Below, piece by piece: positions 24,320 to 33,526 of a stretch of 64,000 bases of DNA. The stretch's first letter is position 1; each line of letters opens with the position of its first letter. The stretch is from JACNIZ01 sp964344765 (GTDB taxonomy: Bacteria; Planctomycetota; UBA1135): contig CAYFOM010000004.1 in the NCBI GenBank assembly GCA_964344765.1, forward strand, positions 73,249-137,248, read 5' to 3'. The position numbers and the translations under genes are program-made. Under the pieces are notes generated by a model. It saw only the letters and a list, made by a program, of their open reading frames with translations. It ran no database searches and was not told the DNA's origin.

Positions 24320-25624
24320 ATGAAATTGCAGAAATACCTCGTAGCCGCAGTGACGGCTGCTGGCGTGTTCGTCCTGACTGCGGGCAACGCCAACGCACAA
24401 CAAGAAGAAGAGCCGCGTCAATTTGACGGCAAAACCGCCTTCACCGGCATGCTCGGTCAAAGTCGAGCAAGCTTCACCAACCGCTTTGATTCGCAGTGGA
24501 ACCCAGCGATGGGTTTTGTTTTGGATGGCTATGGATTGCTCGCCGGTGGTGGCGAAGGCACTTCCGAGTCTTACGACACGATGGGCTTGCGCAGCATGGA
24601 ATTCGCGCTGGCCAGCCGCATTGACCCGCTGGCATGGGGTTATGCCACGCTGGAGATTGCACCTCACGAGGGTGAGTACGAGTTCGAACTGGCTGAAGCC
24701 GCGATTTGGGCGGATCAACTTCCGAACTCCATGTCGCTGCGCGCCGGTCGATTCTTGGCCGACTTCGGTAAGTGGAACTCCATTCACTTGCACGATCGTC
24801 CGCATCCGTTCAGCCAGGGCGTTCAGCAAGAATTCCTCGGCGGCGGCTTGTCCATGGACGGCATTGAATTGCACCAATGGGGCGGCATCGGCGATGTTCC
24901 GGTGCGCTGGTCCGTAGGTGTAGGCGCTCGCTTCTCCGGCCACGGCCACTCGCTGTTGGCTGCTGGTGAAGAAGAAGAAGAGGGCGGCGACGAGCACGAG
25001 CACGCTCACGGCTTCGGCACCTCCGATGTCGGTGATCTTGGCCTAGGCGGCTTCGCGTACACCGCGCGCGTCAGCGGTCAGCACGACGTCGGTCAAAACG
25101 GTTACTTCCAGTGGGGCGCATCGCTGTTCATGACTCCGGACGGCTTGTCCGAGGTGCATGAGGAAGCCGGCGACGTCGAGCTGTTCAACTTGGGCCAGAC
25201 CACCTTCACCCTGGACTTCACCTACCGCAACGTCGACGCCCAGGGCCAAACCGCCGATACCGTCGGTGTTGAGTTCTACTGGAACGATCGCGACCACGTC
25301 AATGAAGACACTGAAGAGGTGGAAGGTCACGATGCCGTCGGTATGTGGGGCTTCTACGAACACGCATTCAGCCCGTACTGGGCCGCCGGCGTAGAAGGTT
25401 CTTGGTGGGAGCACGCCGAGAAGGAAGACGGTGGCAGCTGGTTCACCGGCGACGATGCCGGCCGCCAAGCCGCGGTCTACGCGTCGTGGAACCCCAGCGA
25501 GCTGCAGCGCATCCGTTTCATCGTCGGCATGAACCAGCCGGACCCGAGTGCGGAATTGGACAACTTGGTCGCAATCCAGTGGCAGGTTATCCTAGGTTCT
25601 CACACTCACGGCCTGGACTGGTAA
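24320..25624 (+). CDS. Outer-membrane beta-barrel, probable zinc porin
   Basis: This 434-residue protein has a Sec signal (ending ANA-Q, about residue 26) and alternating hydrophobic strands typical of a 16-18-strand porin. An acidic and His-rich stretch at about 210-235 (EEEEE, then DEHEHAHG) probably forms a surface or pore loop that binds zinc. More His lie near the C-terminus (GSHTHGLDW). The C-terminal residue is Trp, as in many outer-membrane barrels recognised by BamA. The znuA-type gene begins on the base after its stop, so it is co-transcribed with the zinc importer. ATG 24320 starts the signal peptide. Role: zinc entry across the outer membrane (inferred). Confidence 0.8.
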   Translation: MKLQKYLVAAVTAAGVFVLTAGNANAQQEEEPRQFDGKTAFTGMLGQSRASFTNRFDSQWNPAMGFVLDGYGLLAGGGEGTSESYDTMGLRSMEFALASRIDPLAWGYATLEIAPHEGEYEFELAEAAIWADQLPNSMSLRAGRFLADFGKWNSIHLHDRPHPFSQGVQQEFLGGGLSMDGIELHQWGGIGDVPVRWSVGVGARFSGHGHSLLAAGEEEEEGGDEHEHAHGFGTSDVGDLGLGGFAYTARVSGQHDVGQNGYFQWGASLFMTPDGLSEVHEEAGDVELFNLGQTTFTLDFTYRNVDAQGQTADTVGVEFYWNDRDHVNEDTEEVEGHDAVGMWGFYEHAFSPYWAAGVEGSWWEHAEKEDGGSWFTGDDAGRQAAVYASWNPSELQRIRFIVGMNQPDPSAELDNLVAIQWQVILGSHTHGLDW

Positions 25625-26608
25625 ATGATTCGAACCATGAAGACGATCCAACAGGGCTTAGCCCTGTTGGTAGCGGTCGCCTGGTTGCCTTTTGCTGCCA
25701 TTGCTCAGCAAAAGGCACCGCTCGATGAAGTCCAAATTGTGGCCACTACGGCTCAATTGGCCGACATGGTACGTTCCATTGGTGGAGACCATGTTGAGAT
25801 CGATACTTTGGCCAAACCCGGCAGCGATCCTCATGGAGTGCTGCCGAAGGCAAGCCAGCTTCTGCTGCTGAAAAGGGCGGACGGTTTGATCTCGATGGGC
25901 TTGGATTACGAGCACGCTTTTTTGCCGGCCTTGCTGGAAAAGAGCCGTAATTCAAAACTCAAACCTGAGGGCGGCCATCACGAAATTGTCGGCGTCCGAA
26001 TTCAGGCTTTAGAGGTGCCGCTCACTTTGGATCGTAGCCAGGGTGCGGACTTACACCCGCGTGGGAATCCGCACTTTGATTTGGATCCGGAAGGTGGTCG
26101 AAAGATGGCATTAGCCGCTCGCGATCTGTTGCAGCGAATTGATCCAGGTAGACGTCAGTACTATCAGGATCGTTGGCAGGAATGGGATGCAAAAGCGGTT
26201 AAGGTCATCAATGAGTGGCGGCAGTACTTGAAGCCACTGAATGGGCAAAAGGTTGTTGCGTACCACAACAGCTGGCCGTACTTCGAGCAGGCATTCGGAT
26301 TGGATTTCATCGGCTTCGTCGAACCAAAGCCAGGTCTACGGCCGTCGCCGAAGCACTTGGCTGAGTTAGGCAGGCAAATGACGCAATCTCAGGTAAAGGT
26401 GGTCGTCATGGAGCCCTGGTACTCTCAATCTGAAATTCGCTCGTTACTGCAGCGCACTCAATGCAAAGCAGTCGTTCTGCCTATCCTTCAAACCGAAAAG
26501 GCGAATGCCTATTTGGCTTGGATGGAGGAATTGGTCGAGAAATTCGGAACCGCCCACGGATTGCCTTCGCTGAAGGATTGGCGCCTTCAGCAAAGTGCCA
26601 AAAAATGA
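25625..26608 (+). CDS. znuA: Zinc/manganese ABC transporter substrate-binding protein (ZnuA-like)
   Basis: This 327-residue periplasmic protein has a signal peptide (ending AIA-Q, about 28) and the cluster A-I metal-binding fold. Ligand His residues lie in GSDPHGV, GNPHFDLDP and AYHNSWPYF, and the fourth site is an acidic residue in the C-terminal lobe near EPWYSQ. The long His-rich loop of classical ZnuA is replaced by a short GGHHE. ATG 25625 starts directly after the porin stop; ATG 25637 is an alternative. The stop overlaps the ATPase gene (ATGA). The metal is likely zinc because of the neighbouring His-rich porin, but manganese is possible. Confidence 0.88.
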   Translation: MIRTMKTIQQGLALLVAVAWLPFAAIAQQKAPLDEVQIVATTAQLADMVRSIGGDHVEIDTLAKPGSDPHGVLPKASQLLLLKRADGLISMGLDYEHAFLPALLEKSRNSKLKPEGGHHEIVGVRIQALEVPLTLDRSQGADLHPRGNPHFDLDPEGGRKMALAARDLLQRIDPGRRQYYQDRWQEWDAKAVKVINEWRQYLKPLNGQKVVAYHNSWPYFEQAFGLDFIGFVEPKPGLRPSPKHLAELGRQMTQSQVKVVVMEPWYSQSEIRSLLQRTQCKAVVLPILQTEKANAYLAWMEELVEKFGTAHGLPSLKDWRLQQSAKK

Positions 26609-27237
26609 GTCAAACCCTCGTTCGCATCGACCAAGGCGACTTAGGCCATCCCGGCCTGGTCGTCTTGGCCGATTTTTCGCTGACCATCCAGCGAGGAGCT
26701 TTTTTAACCTTGGTCGGCGAAAACGGCTGCGGAAAATCAACCCTCATACGCAGCGTTCTCGGCATCCTACCGCCTAAACGAGGTCGGTTTGAAATCGCCA
26801 AGGGATTGCGGATGGGATACGTTCCGCAGCAACTGCAGCTTGATCCGATCTTCCCGTTTTCTGCCGCCGAAGTCGTCGCCATGGGCTTGGCTCGTGGACC
26901 TAAGCCGCCCAGACCCTTGAAGAAAGCAGAATGGAGCCGGGTCAGCGAGTGCTTGGCCGAGGTGGGCATGGAGCGGCATCAAGCCAAATTATTCTCGCAA
27001 CTGTCTGGCGGGCAAAAACAACGCGTGTTATTAGCGCGAGCCTTAATGCAGCCAGTGGATTTGTTGTTACTGGACGAACCCACTGCAGGGATCGACGCAG
27101 AAGCAGAGAGGGCAATTTTAAAAACCGTTTCCGAGCTTCATAGCAATGGAACCACCATCGTTATGGTGACTCACCATCCGCAAACGGTTCAAGGTCTACA
27201 GACCGACGTCTTGGACCTCACCAAGGAGAAGGTTTAA
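26605..27237 (+). CDS. znuC: Metal ABC transporter ATP-binding protein (ZnuC-like)
   Basis: This 210-residue ABC ATPase has Walker A GENGCGKST, a Q-loop in YVPQQ, the signature LSGGQKQR, Walker B LLLLDEPT and the switch His in VTHH. It is short but complete. The start ATG 26605 overlaps the substrate-binding-protein stop by 4 bases, and the longer upstream frame is a shadow of that gene. It powers the permease that follows with a TAATG overlap. Confidence 0.93.
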   Translation: MSQTLVRIDQGDLGHPGLVVLADFSLTIQRGAFLTLVGENGCGKSTLIRSVLGILPPKRGRFEIAKGLRMGYVPQQLQLDPIFPFSAAEVVAMGLARGPKPPRPLKKAEWSRVSECLAEVGMERHQAKLFSQLSGGQKQRVLLARALMQPVDLLLLDEPTAGIDAEAERAILKTVSELHSNGTTIVMVTHHPQTVQGLQTDVLDLTKEKV

Positions 27238-28121
27238 TGGAAACCATTTCCCTGCTTTGGTCGCTGATGCCGGAGGGCATCTTAATTTCCTTTGCATCCG
27301 CGATTTTTCTACCGGTTATCGGCGGCTTTTTGTACTTGCGTCGCCAAGCTTTTTTAGGCGTTGCCGTACCTCAGTTCTCTGCTGCAGGTATTGCTGCCGC
27401 GCTTGCTTTATTGCCGTCCTTTCCCGAGCTTCAGCGGGATTTTCTCGAACATGGCCATCCGCCGATGACCTACTTGTTCCTGTTCGCCGGCGGTGCGGCA
27501 GGATTGAGTTTGATTTGGTTCTCCATTTTGGAGCGGCGATATCGCCAAAGTTTTATTGAAGGGCATATGGCCGCCGGTTTTGCGATTGCCGGAGCAATGA
27601 GCCTGGTATTTCTGGAATGGAGCCCGGCCGGGGGCATGTTGGTTGACACGCTTCAACGGGGTTCGGTCGTGGTTGCCGATCACCATTCGTTGGCGATTGT
27701 GGTTTCCGTCTTCGCGCTGATTGCCATCATTCAAGCTTGGTTCGGACACGGATTTTTGCTGGTTTCCTACGATCGCGATGCCGCCAAGGTCCAAGGTTAT
27801 TCGCCGGCTCGTTACGATTTGATCTTTAACATCATGGCTGGGGCGGGCATTGGAATTGGAGTCATGAACCTGGGTCCGGTTTTGGTATTTGGATTGCTGT
27901 TTCTTGGCCCATGGCTCAGTCGCCCACGCGCTCGCAACATTCGCCACTTCTTCTTCGCCATTATCGGGCACTCGGTTTTGGCTACCGCCCTCGCCTGGCC
28001 AACCTCCTTCCACTGGGACCTTCCCTATGGCCCGGTTGTAGTCTTGTGGCTGACGCTGTTGGCGATCGCGGCAAAATTGCTCAGCGTGGTCCTGCCAAAC
28101 GCCAAGCAACAAAGAGCGTAA
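27237..28121 (+). CDS. znuB: Metal ABC transporter permease (ZnuB-like)
   Basis: This 294-residue inner-membrane permease of the ABC-3 family has about eight membrane segments. It has the FLYLRRQAFLGVAVPQFSAAGIA loop typical of zinc/manganese permeases, and YDRDAAKVQGYSPARYDLIF matches the cytoplasmic coupling loop. The ATG overlaps the ATPase stop. Its own stop lies 9 bases before the GYF_2-RDD gene and inside a possible -10 hexamer for it. No zur or other regulator gene is found in the cluster. Confidence 0.92.
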   Translation: METISLLWSLMPEGILISFASAIFLPVIGGFLYLRRQAFLGVAVPQFSAAGIAAALALLPSFPELQRDFLEHGHPPMTYLFLFAGGAAGLSLIWFSILERRYRQSFIEGHMAAGFAIAGAMSLVFLEWSPAGGMLVDTLQRGSVVVADHHSLAIVVSVFALIAIIQAWFGHGFLLVSYDRDAAKVQGYSPARYDLIFNIMAGAGIGIGVMNLGPVLVFGLLFLGPWLSRPRARNIRHFFFAIIGHSVLATALAWPTSFHWDLPYGPVVVLWLTLLAIAAKLLSVVLPNAKQQRA

Positions 28122-28124
28122 AAT
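28119..28124 (+). promoter_or_regulatory. -10-like TAAAAT, 6 nt before ATG 28131
   Basis: The hexamer includes the znuB stop codon and ends 6 nt before the next start. It may allow separate transcription of the GYF_2-RDD gene, but because it contains a stop codon chance is harder to exclude. Confidence 0.25.
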
Positions 28125-28130
28125 ACGGCC

Positions 28131-28916
28131 ATGTCTCCTTCGGGATCGGCCAACGAACGCCTCTGGTACTACGCCATCGACGACAAGTCGATGGGTCCGG
28201 AGCGGGAATCCGACTTGTGCCAGCGCTTCCTCAGCGGCGATTTGCCGATGTCGACGCTGGTGTGGTCTGAAGGCATGAGCGAATGGAAGGTTGCCGACGA
28301 AACCGAAGTCTTTTTCTCGGCCATTCCCGAGGTTGAGGCTGAAGAGGTCGGCGATTGGCAAGACGAGCCTGCTGGGACTACCCATGAAAGCGGCGCCCCG
28401 CGAGCCACCTTATGGCCCTCGCGTCCGGAGCCATTCCGTCGATATTTGGCGCGCCAGCTCGACATGCTTTTGGCGGCGCTGGTGTTCCTGCAAATCAGCG
28501 GACCGCCTACTGGCGACGATTGGTTTTCCCTAGCTTCTCCGCTGTTGCTGACCATTCCGCCCTGGGCAGTGCTGGAGGCGCTGTGCCTTCATTTCTGGGG
28601 GTTCACGCCCGGTAAGTGGATCATGCGCATCGAGGTCACCGACGAATGGGGGCAGCGCATGTCCTTGCAGCAAAGTTTGAAACGCAGCACCGACGTTGCC
28701 ATTCGCGGGATGGGGTTGGGAATTCCCTACATCCACATCTTCACTCAAATCCATTCGTTGCTGCGCCTTTCCTCGCACGGCATCACTGCCTGGGATGAAC
28801 ATAAGCGCGTCGTCGTGCGCCATCCTCCGCTGGAGATTTGGCGTTGGATGGCGTTGCTCGCCGCGTTGCTGTGGTTGGCCAGCGAAATGGAACCGCTGCT
28901 GCCGGCCTTGCAGTAA
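28131..28916 (+). CDS. GYF_2 (DUF4339) plus RDD domain membrane protein
   Basis: This 261-residue protein begins with a GYF_2 domain (about 11-65: RLWYYAIDDKSMGPERES through LVWSEGMSEWKVA). In other proteins this domain binds proline-rich or membrane-linked partners. An RDD-type domain follows (about 97-225), with RRYLARQLDMLLAALVF, GFTPGKWIMRIEVTD and a further hydrophobic stretch at the C-terminus. RDD proteins are small membrane proteins, some linked to sodium/proton exchange or assembly. The domain order is common in planctomycete genomes. It sits at the end of the zinc cluster, but a link with zinc is not shown by the sequence. Confidence 0.85.
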   Translation: MSPSGSANERLWYYAIDDKSMGPERESDLCQRFLSGDLPMSTLVWSEGMSEWKVADETEVFFSAIPEVEAEEVGDWQDEPAGTTHESGAPRATLWPSRPEPFRRYLARQLDMLLAALVFLQISGPPTGDDWFSLASPLLLTIPPWAVLEALCLHFWGFTPGKWIMRIEVTDEWGQRMSLQQSLKRSTDVAIRGMGLGIPYIHIFTQIHSLLRLSSHGITAWDEHKRVVVRHPPLEIWRWMALLAALLWLASEMEPLLPALQ

Positions 28917-28919
28917 GCG

Positions 28920-30251
28920 CTAGCTCTGGCGGGTGGCGCGTTCCTCCGCCCACCGCTGCCGGCGCTGCCGTTCGGTCTCGGGCAAGGCTTCCCAGACCTC
29001 GATCGGGTATTCCGCTTCCAGGTCGGGTTGTAGATCCATCCACAATGCGTAAAGGCTAAAGGCAGCTTCCGGTCCGACTTTTTTGCCGGCTGGGCTTTGC
29101 AAGAACGCCGTCAACTCGCTGGTCAGCGAACGGCCTTCGCCCAACGCGTCTTCCGCGGCGCAACGCAGCAACGCATCGGCGGCGGCGGTTTGCGCTTCAC
29201 GACTGCCCGACTGCACCCACGCCCACAACGGCTCCGTTGCCGACGCCAGTCCGGCCGCTCCTAAGGCATCTAATGCCCGGGTTCGGCAAAGCCGGTCGGT
29301 AACCGTAGGCAGCACTTCGGCAACGAAGTCGAGGTCATGCCTGACCGACCAGTGGCCGATGGGATGGCCGATCCAACTCAACGTTTGCAGCGCATGTTCG
29401 CGCACGTAGCGATCCGGGTCGCGCGAAGCTTGCACCAGCAACGGAATGACGAATCCGCGTTGGCGCAGCAAAACAAAGCGGGCGTCATCGACCGGACGCA
29501 ATCGCTGGCTGATGAGCTTGCCGATCATGCGCCAATATTCGGCTTTTAATTCAGCACCGCATTCTTTGGGGTCGTCGTCGGCGGCAGTTAAGCGACGCTG
29601 CCTTCCCCAAAGATCGTTGATTTGCAGCAGCAGCTCCCAATTGGCAGCGAACTCGGTTCCAGCGCCGGGCAGTTCGGTGAGGATGGATGCGGAATAAGTT
29701 CGAGCAGCTTCCAAGTCTTGATCACCTTGCTCAGCACTGAGCACGTTGATCAAAGCTTGCAAGCCGCAACCATTGTTGAGGCGAAGCAGAGTGTGGGCAA
29801 TGCAAACCACCGACCACGAATCTTTTTCATACTTCAGCCGCAGGGTAAGCCGCGGCATCATGCCCTCGCTGCCGGTATCGCGCAGCCAGCTATATGCCAT
29901 TTGCTGAATGGGCACCGGCGTCAAGCGTTGTTCGACCAAACCCAACAACGCCGACGTACGTATTGCTTGCTCCATGTCCGCTAGGCTGCGCTGCGCTCGA
30001 TTGCCGATCGAGCCGCCGACGGTGATGGCATCGAGCAAGTCATAAATCTCGGCAACCTTGTCTTCATCTACCACCGGCAAGCCGTCGGCGTCGTGCTGGG
30101 CGACGATTTCTTGAACCGTCAAACCCGCTTGAAACGCCGGCATGGTAGCCAGCAGTTGCTGTTGTGGCGAAGGCGGCGGTTCGCTGGGGGCGCACGAGAT
30201 CGCCCACATTGCCAGTGGCAAAATCGTCAGCGCGGTGAGGCGAAATTTCAC
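28920..30251 (-). CDS. HEAT-repeat lipoprotein, last gene of the importer-cytochrome operon
   Basis: This 443-residue protein has a lipobox AISC with C20 in a Leu-rich signal. The mature part is all-helical, with HEAT-like repeats clearest at about 270-400 (DRYVREHALQTLSWIG, and RTRALDALGAAGLASATEPL repeated in form). HEAT solenoids usually hold partner proteins. The start is GTG 30251, because the signal peptide begins there (VKFRLTAL); a longer open frame upstream lies over the cytochrome gene. The GTG overlaps the cytochrome TGA (GTGA), so translation is coupled to it. No enzymatic motif is seen. It may be the periplasmic adaptor of the importer-cytochrome system. Confidence 0.75.
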   Translation of the reverse strand: MKFRLTALTILPLAMWAISCAPSEPPPSPQQQLLATMPAFQAGLTVQEIVAQHDADGLPVVDEDKVAEIYDLLDAITVGGSIGNRAQRSLADMEQAIRTSALLGLVEQRLTPVPIQQMAYSWLRDTGSEGMMPRLTLRLKYEKDSWSVVCIAHTLLRLNNGCGLQALINVLSAEQGDQDLEAARTYSASILTELPGAGTEFAANWELLLQINDLWGRQRRLTAADDDPKECGAELKAEYWRMIGKLISQRLRPVDDARFVLLRQRGFVIPLLVQASRDPDRYVREHALQTLSWIGHPIGHWSVRHDLDFVAEVLPTVTDRLCRTRALDALGAAGLASATEPLWAWVQSGSREAQTAAADALLRCAAEDALGEGRSLTSELTAFLQSPAGKKVGPEAAFSLYALWMDLQPDLEAEYPIEVWEALPETERQRRQRWAEERATRQS

Positions 30252-31258
30252 GAGCCCAATGGTACCCGGCCCAACTCGACGGAATCTTGATCCGGTAAGT
30301 ACGGATTGGTGCGATACAGCAGTCGCACCTCGCCCAGCCTGCCGGCTACCGGCGGATTCATGTCTTGGCGCCATGCTTGCCCCGATGGAAGCTGGGTGTT
30401 GGTCAAATCGGTTTCGTCGCGATAGGGATCGCGGAAACGATACAGATGCTCCCATGGAAGCCAATCGCCGACTTCATCCTGCCATCGCACCTGCAAGTCG
30501 GCCGCGCGCGAACGTTCGTCGGTGGGGAAGTTATGACCCGCGCCGACGTTCTCCAGCTGCACCCAAGGAATAGCGCTTTCCTCGTTCACCCCCGAGGTCA
30601 ATTCAATCGCCGCCAGCAGCGCGTTTTTGTCGTGCGCAGCCGGGAAGCCATGGTGTTTGCCGCGGCGTCCGCCCTGACGGAAGGCGTCGACCATGTGGCA
30701 GCCTAAGCAGTTTTCACCTTTCAGCTCGGGCGGCGCGTCGCGCCATTGCTCCACCGTTTTGTGTTGATTGTGGCAGGAAGCACACAACTCCACATCCGAC
30801 ATGCGCGGTTCAAAGTATGGGCGGCAAGGCGCGCTCTCTTGCGGCGTGCGATTGGCCGTCGCCACCCCTTCGCCATCCGGATGTTGGTGGCAAGCCAAGC
30901 AATCCACGCCATGGGTGCGGTCGCTGGAGCGCGCCAGCACTCGTTCACCCGGTTCAAATCCAAGCACTGGCCGCGGTGCATGGCAAGCCAAGCATTCCTC
31001 GTTGCGGAAGTCGTTGCTCAACTTGCGTACTTCCGGATTCTCGAATGCAAACTCATGGTGCGAGCCTTCCCATTCGGCGTACAAATCGGCATGGCATTGT
31101 TTGCAATCGGCCGACGTCATCGGCCCCAAGGCGACGATCTCTTCCGGCTTTTTTAACAACATCACCAAGGCCAAAATCCCGCCCATTACTAACAGCGAAA
31201 ACACCACTGCGGCGACACGGGCGGCACCCAATTGCTGATCGGCTAAGCCCTCTTTCAT
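30248..31258 (-). CDS. Membrane-anchored penta-haem cytochrome c
   Basis: This 336-residue protein has one N-terminal membrane helix (about 14-35) that probably stays as an anchor, and a periplasmic part with five CXXCH haem sites: CKQCH at 52-56, two CLACH, CASCH and CLGCH. Extra His in SHHE, the Cys-Pro-rich spacing and a late GAGHNFPT motif match the cytochrome c554/multihaem cytochrome group. It should carry electrons in the periplasm. ATG 31258 overlaps the stop of the ABC ATPase gene (ATGA). A longer frame with an upstream ATG at 31291 would lie inside the ATPase gene. The importer context suggests iron reduction, but this is inference. Confidence 0.87.
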   Translation of the reverse strand: MKEGLADQQLGAARVAAVVFSLLVMGGILALVMLLKKPEEIVALGPMTSADCKQCHADLYAEWEGSHHEFAFENPEVRKLSNDFRNEECLACHAPRPVLGFEPGERVLARSSDRTHGVDCLACHQHPDGEGVATANRTPQESAPCRPYFEPRMSDVELCASCHNQHKTVEQWRDAPPELKGENCLGCHMVDAFRQGGRRGKHHGFPAAHDKNALLAAIELTSGVNEESAIPWVQLENVGAGHNFPTDERSRAADLQVRWQDEVGDWLPWEHLYRFRDPYRDETDLTNTQLPSGQAWRQDMNPPVAGRLGEVRLLYRTNPYLPDQDSVELGRVPLGS

Positions 31259-31971
31259 CCCTGCAACCCTCCCATTTTCATGTGCACGCAATCCCCACCC
31301 AAGCGCTCGGCTTCTTGCGGATCGTGAGTCACCAAAATCACCGCCGCGCGACTGTGTTGCAACGCATCTTGTAGCAACTCAGCGCAATGCTCACGAGTTT
31401 CCGGATCCAAGCTGGTAAACGGCTCATCCAACAGCAAAAGCGCCGGATCGCTCACCAACGCCCGAGCCAAAGCCAGCCGACGTCCTTCTCCGCCCGACAA
31501 GGTTGCCGGTCGTTTGTTCTGATGATCCTGCAAGCCAAGTTGTTGCAGCGCCCGCGTCGCCCGTTCTTTGGCTTCGGATTTGCCCATACCCGCTGCGCGT
31601 AACGGATCGCTGACGTTTTGTAGAACCGTGCGCGTCGGCCAAAGGCCTAAGTCTTGAAACACCATCTGCACTTGGCGCTGCCAGGGCTGCAGGAGTTGGC
31701 GTCCGTCCTTCATCGCGATCGTTCCGCCAATAACGATCTCACCGCTGTCTGCAGATTCCAGGCCGGCAACAATGCGCAGCAGCGTAGATTTGCCACAGCC
31801 AGATTTACCGCGAATGCTTAAGCGTTGGCCGGCGCTCAACTGCAATTCGAGATTTTGCAACAACGGCTTATCTGCTTCGAAGCTCTTGCTTAAGCGGTGC
31901 ACCGTCAATGCGGGATTGGTGGTCGATTCCATGGCCGACGGGGCGGGTATTTGCTCGGTAGGATCAGTCAT
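31255..31971 (-). CDS. ABC importer ATP-binding protein (ferric-type)
   Basis: This 238-residue ABC ATPase has Walker A GKSGCGKST, a Q-loop in MVFQDLGLWP, the signature LSGGEGRR, Walker B LLLLDEP and the switch His in VTHDPQEAE. A full-length importer ATPase often has a C-terminal regulatory domain, which is absent here. ATG at residue 14 is an alternative start. The gene overlaps the permease gene by 8 bases and the cytochrome gene by 4. With its neighbours it forms a FutABC/FbpABC-like import system. Confidence 0.9.
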   Translation of the reverse strand: MTDPTEQIPAPSAMESTTNPALTVHRLSKSFEADKPLLQNLELQLSAGQRLSIRGKSGCGKSTLLRIVAGLESADSGEIVIGGTIAMKDGRQLLQPWQRQVQMVFQDLGLWPTRTVLQNVSDPLRAAGMGKSEAKERATRALQQLGLQDHQNKRPATLSGGEGRRLALARALVSDPALLLLDEPFTSLDPETREHCAELLQDALQHSRAAVILVTHDPQEAERLGGDCVHMKMGGLQG

Positions 31972-33526
31972 CGGATTTCCAGGCGGACCAAGCGGCGTAG
32001 AGGGTGGCGGGTAAGAACAGAATGCCGGCGATCAGCAAACCGAAGGCGGCAACAAAGCCGTCGCGGGCAAAGTGCAGCGCGTTGAAGTAGCGCACCGCAG
32101 CACTGTTATTAGAGCCGGGCAACAAAATTGCCAAATCCAACTCGCGTACGGCGAAGACCAAAACTAAGCCGCCGGCGAGCAGCCACGCCGATCGGTTGGG
32201 AAGGACCAATAAACGCAATAAGCGCAACGGATAAGCAATGCCGTTCAAGCGCGCCGCTTCCAATTGAGTACGCGGAATGCGTTGAAAGCGTTCGGCCAGC
32301 AAAAACACGGCAATGGGTAGGAAGCGCCCGGCCATAACCAACGCAACCAACGCCGACCCGTGATAGAAGTTGCCGAATTGCGGACGGTTGGCCGCCAAGA
32401 TTGCGCCTAGGCCGTAGCCCACCGACGGCACCAGTAACGGCAAGGCCAACAACACCGTGCCCAAGCGCGCCTTGAAGCCGCGATTGCGAATCAGCCAATG
32501 CGCCAGCCACGGGGCCAACAACAAGCAAATCAGCGCAGCTTGACTGCCGAATAACAGCGAGCGACCGATGTCCTCCCGTCCGCGTTCCAAGGCGCCGCGC
32601 AGCGATTCGGCACTGCGGCTGGCCCAGGTCCCGGTGGCTTCGCTGCCGGCAAGTCCGGTTTCAAAAACGATGCGGCCTAAAGGCAGGATGAGTAGCAAGA
32701 CCAGCAAGGACCAAGCGAAAAGGGTGGCCGGAATTTGCCATTTGCCTAAGTGTAAGCGCTTGGGTTTTCGTCCTTGGCCAACCACCGGCACGGCGAAACG
32801 ATCTCGAACGCTGAGGGCTAAATAAAGAACGGCGGCATCTAACAAGACCAACGGAGACGCGGCACGCGCGCCAGCCCAATAGTCGTTATCACGCCACTGG
32901 TTAAATACGTGTGCCGGGTAGACCTTAAATGGTTCTCCGATCGAGGCGAAGTAATCCGGAACCGCGAAGTCGGTCGATGCAAACAAGAACACCAACGCAC
33001 CGCCCATCGCCGCTGCCGGCAAACTCAAGCGCAGCATTTCGCGCAGTGCTTGGCCGCGACCGCCTAGCAACAAAGCGCTTTCATGGGCCGAAGCATGTTG
33101 ATTGGAAAGCGCGCGCGCAACCAATAACGCCGGCAATGGCGCAAAGCAAAAACCCAACGTCACCACCGATGCCCATTGCCCATCGAATCCGGTTAATCCG
33201 TTCCAAGCTTGTGCCATGAGCAGGGGCGGCAACAATAACGGCAAAGGGATAAACAGCGCTAATACCAGGCCGCCGTGTGCGCAGGTGCGCGTGGCTAGTA
33301 GCGCAAGCGGAGTGCCGATGGCGACGGCAATCAGCGCCGACAACAGCGACATCCATAAGGTGCGGAAAAATAGTTGGAAAAGGTGACTGCTTGCAAGGTC
33401 GGCAAACGCATCCAGGCTAAAGATGGGTTGCAGCAACGGCACCATTGGCGCGCTTACCAATAAGGCAGCGAGTAACAGTGCGGCGCCATGCCAGGGCCGC
33501 GCGGAGCAGAACCGGGGCGAGCTCAA
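31964..33526 (-). CDS. ABC importer permease, fused two-domain (FbpB/FutB-like)
   Basis: This 520-residue membrane protein has about 12 hydrophobic segments and two copies of the binding-protein-dependent permease domain. Coupling-loop sequences lie around EMLRLSLPAA in the first half and QLEAARLNGIAY in the second half. Such fused permeases are typical of ferric-iron importers. The start overlaps the stop of the binding-protein gene by 4 bases. Substrate specificity cannot be read from the permease. Confidence 0.9.
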   Translation of the reverse strand: MSSPRFCSARPWHGAALLLAALLVSAPMVPLLQPIFSLDAFADLASSHLFQLFFRTLWMSLLSALIAVAIGTPLALLATRTCAHGGLVLALFIPLPLLLPPLLMAQAWNGLTGFDGQWASVVTLGFCFAPLPALLVARALSNQHASAHESALLLGGRGQALREMLRLSLPAAAMGGALVFLFASTDFAVPDYFASIGEPFKVYPAHVFNQWRDNDYWAGARAASPLVLLDAAVLYLALSVRDRFAVPVVGQGRKPKRLHLGKWQIPATLFAWSLLVLLLILPLGRIVFETGLAGSEATGTWASRSAESLRGALERGREDIGRSLLFGSQAALICLLLAPWLAHWLIRNRGFKARLGTVLLALPLLVPSVGYGLGAILAANRPQFGNFYHGSALVALVMAGRFLPIAVFLLAERFQRIPRTQLEAARLNGIAYPLRLLRLLVLPNRSAWLLAGGLVLVFAVRELDLAILLPGSNNSAAVRYFNALHFARDGFVAAFGLLIAGILFLPATLYAAWSAWKSDD

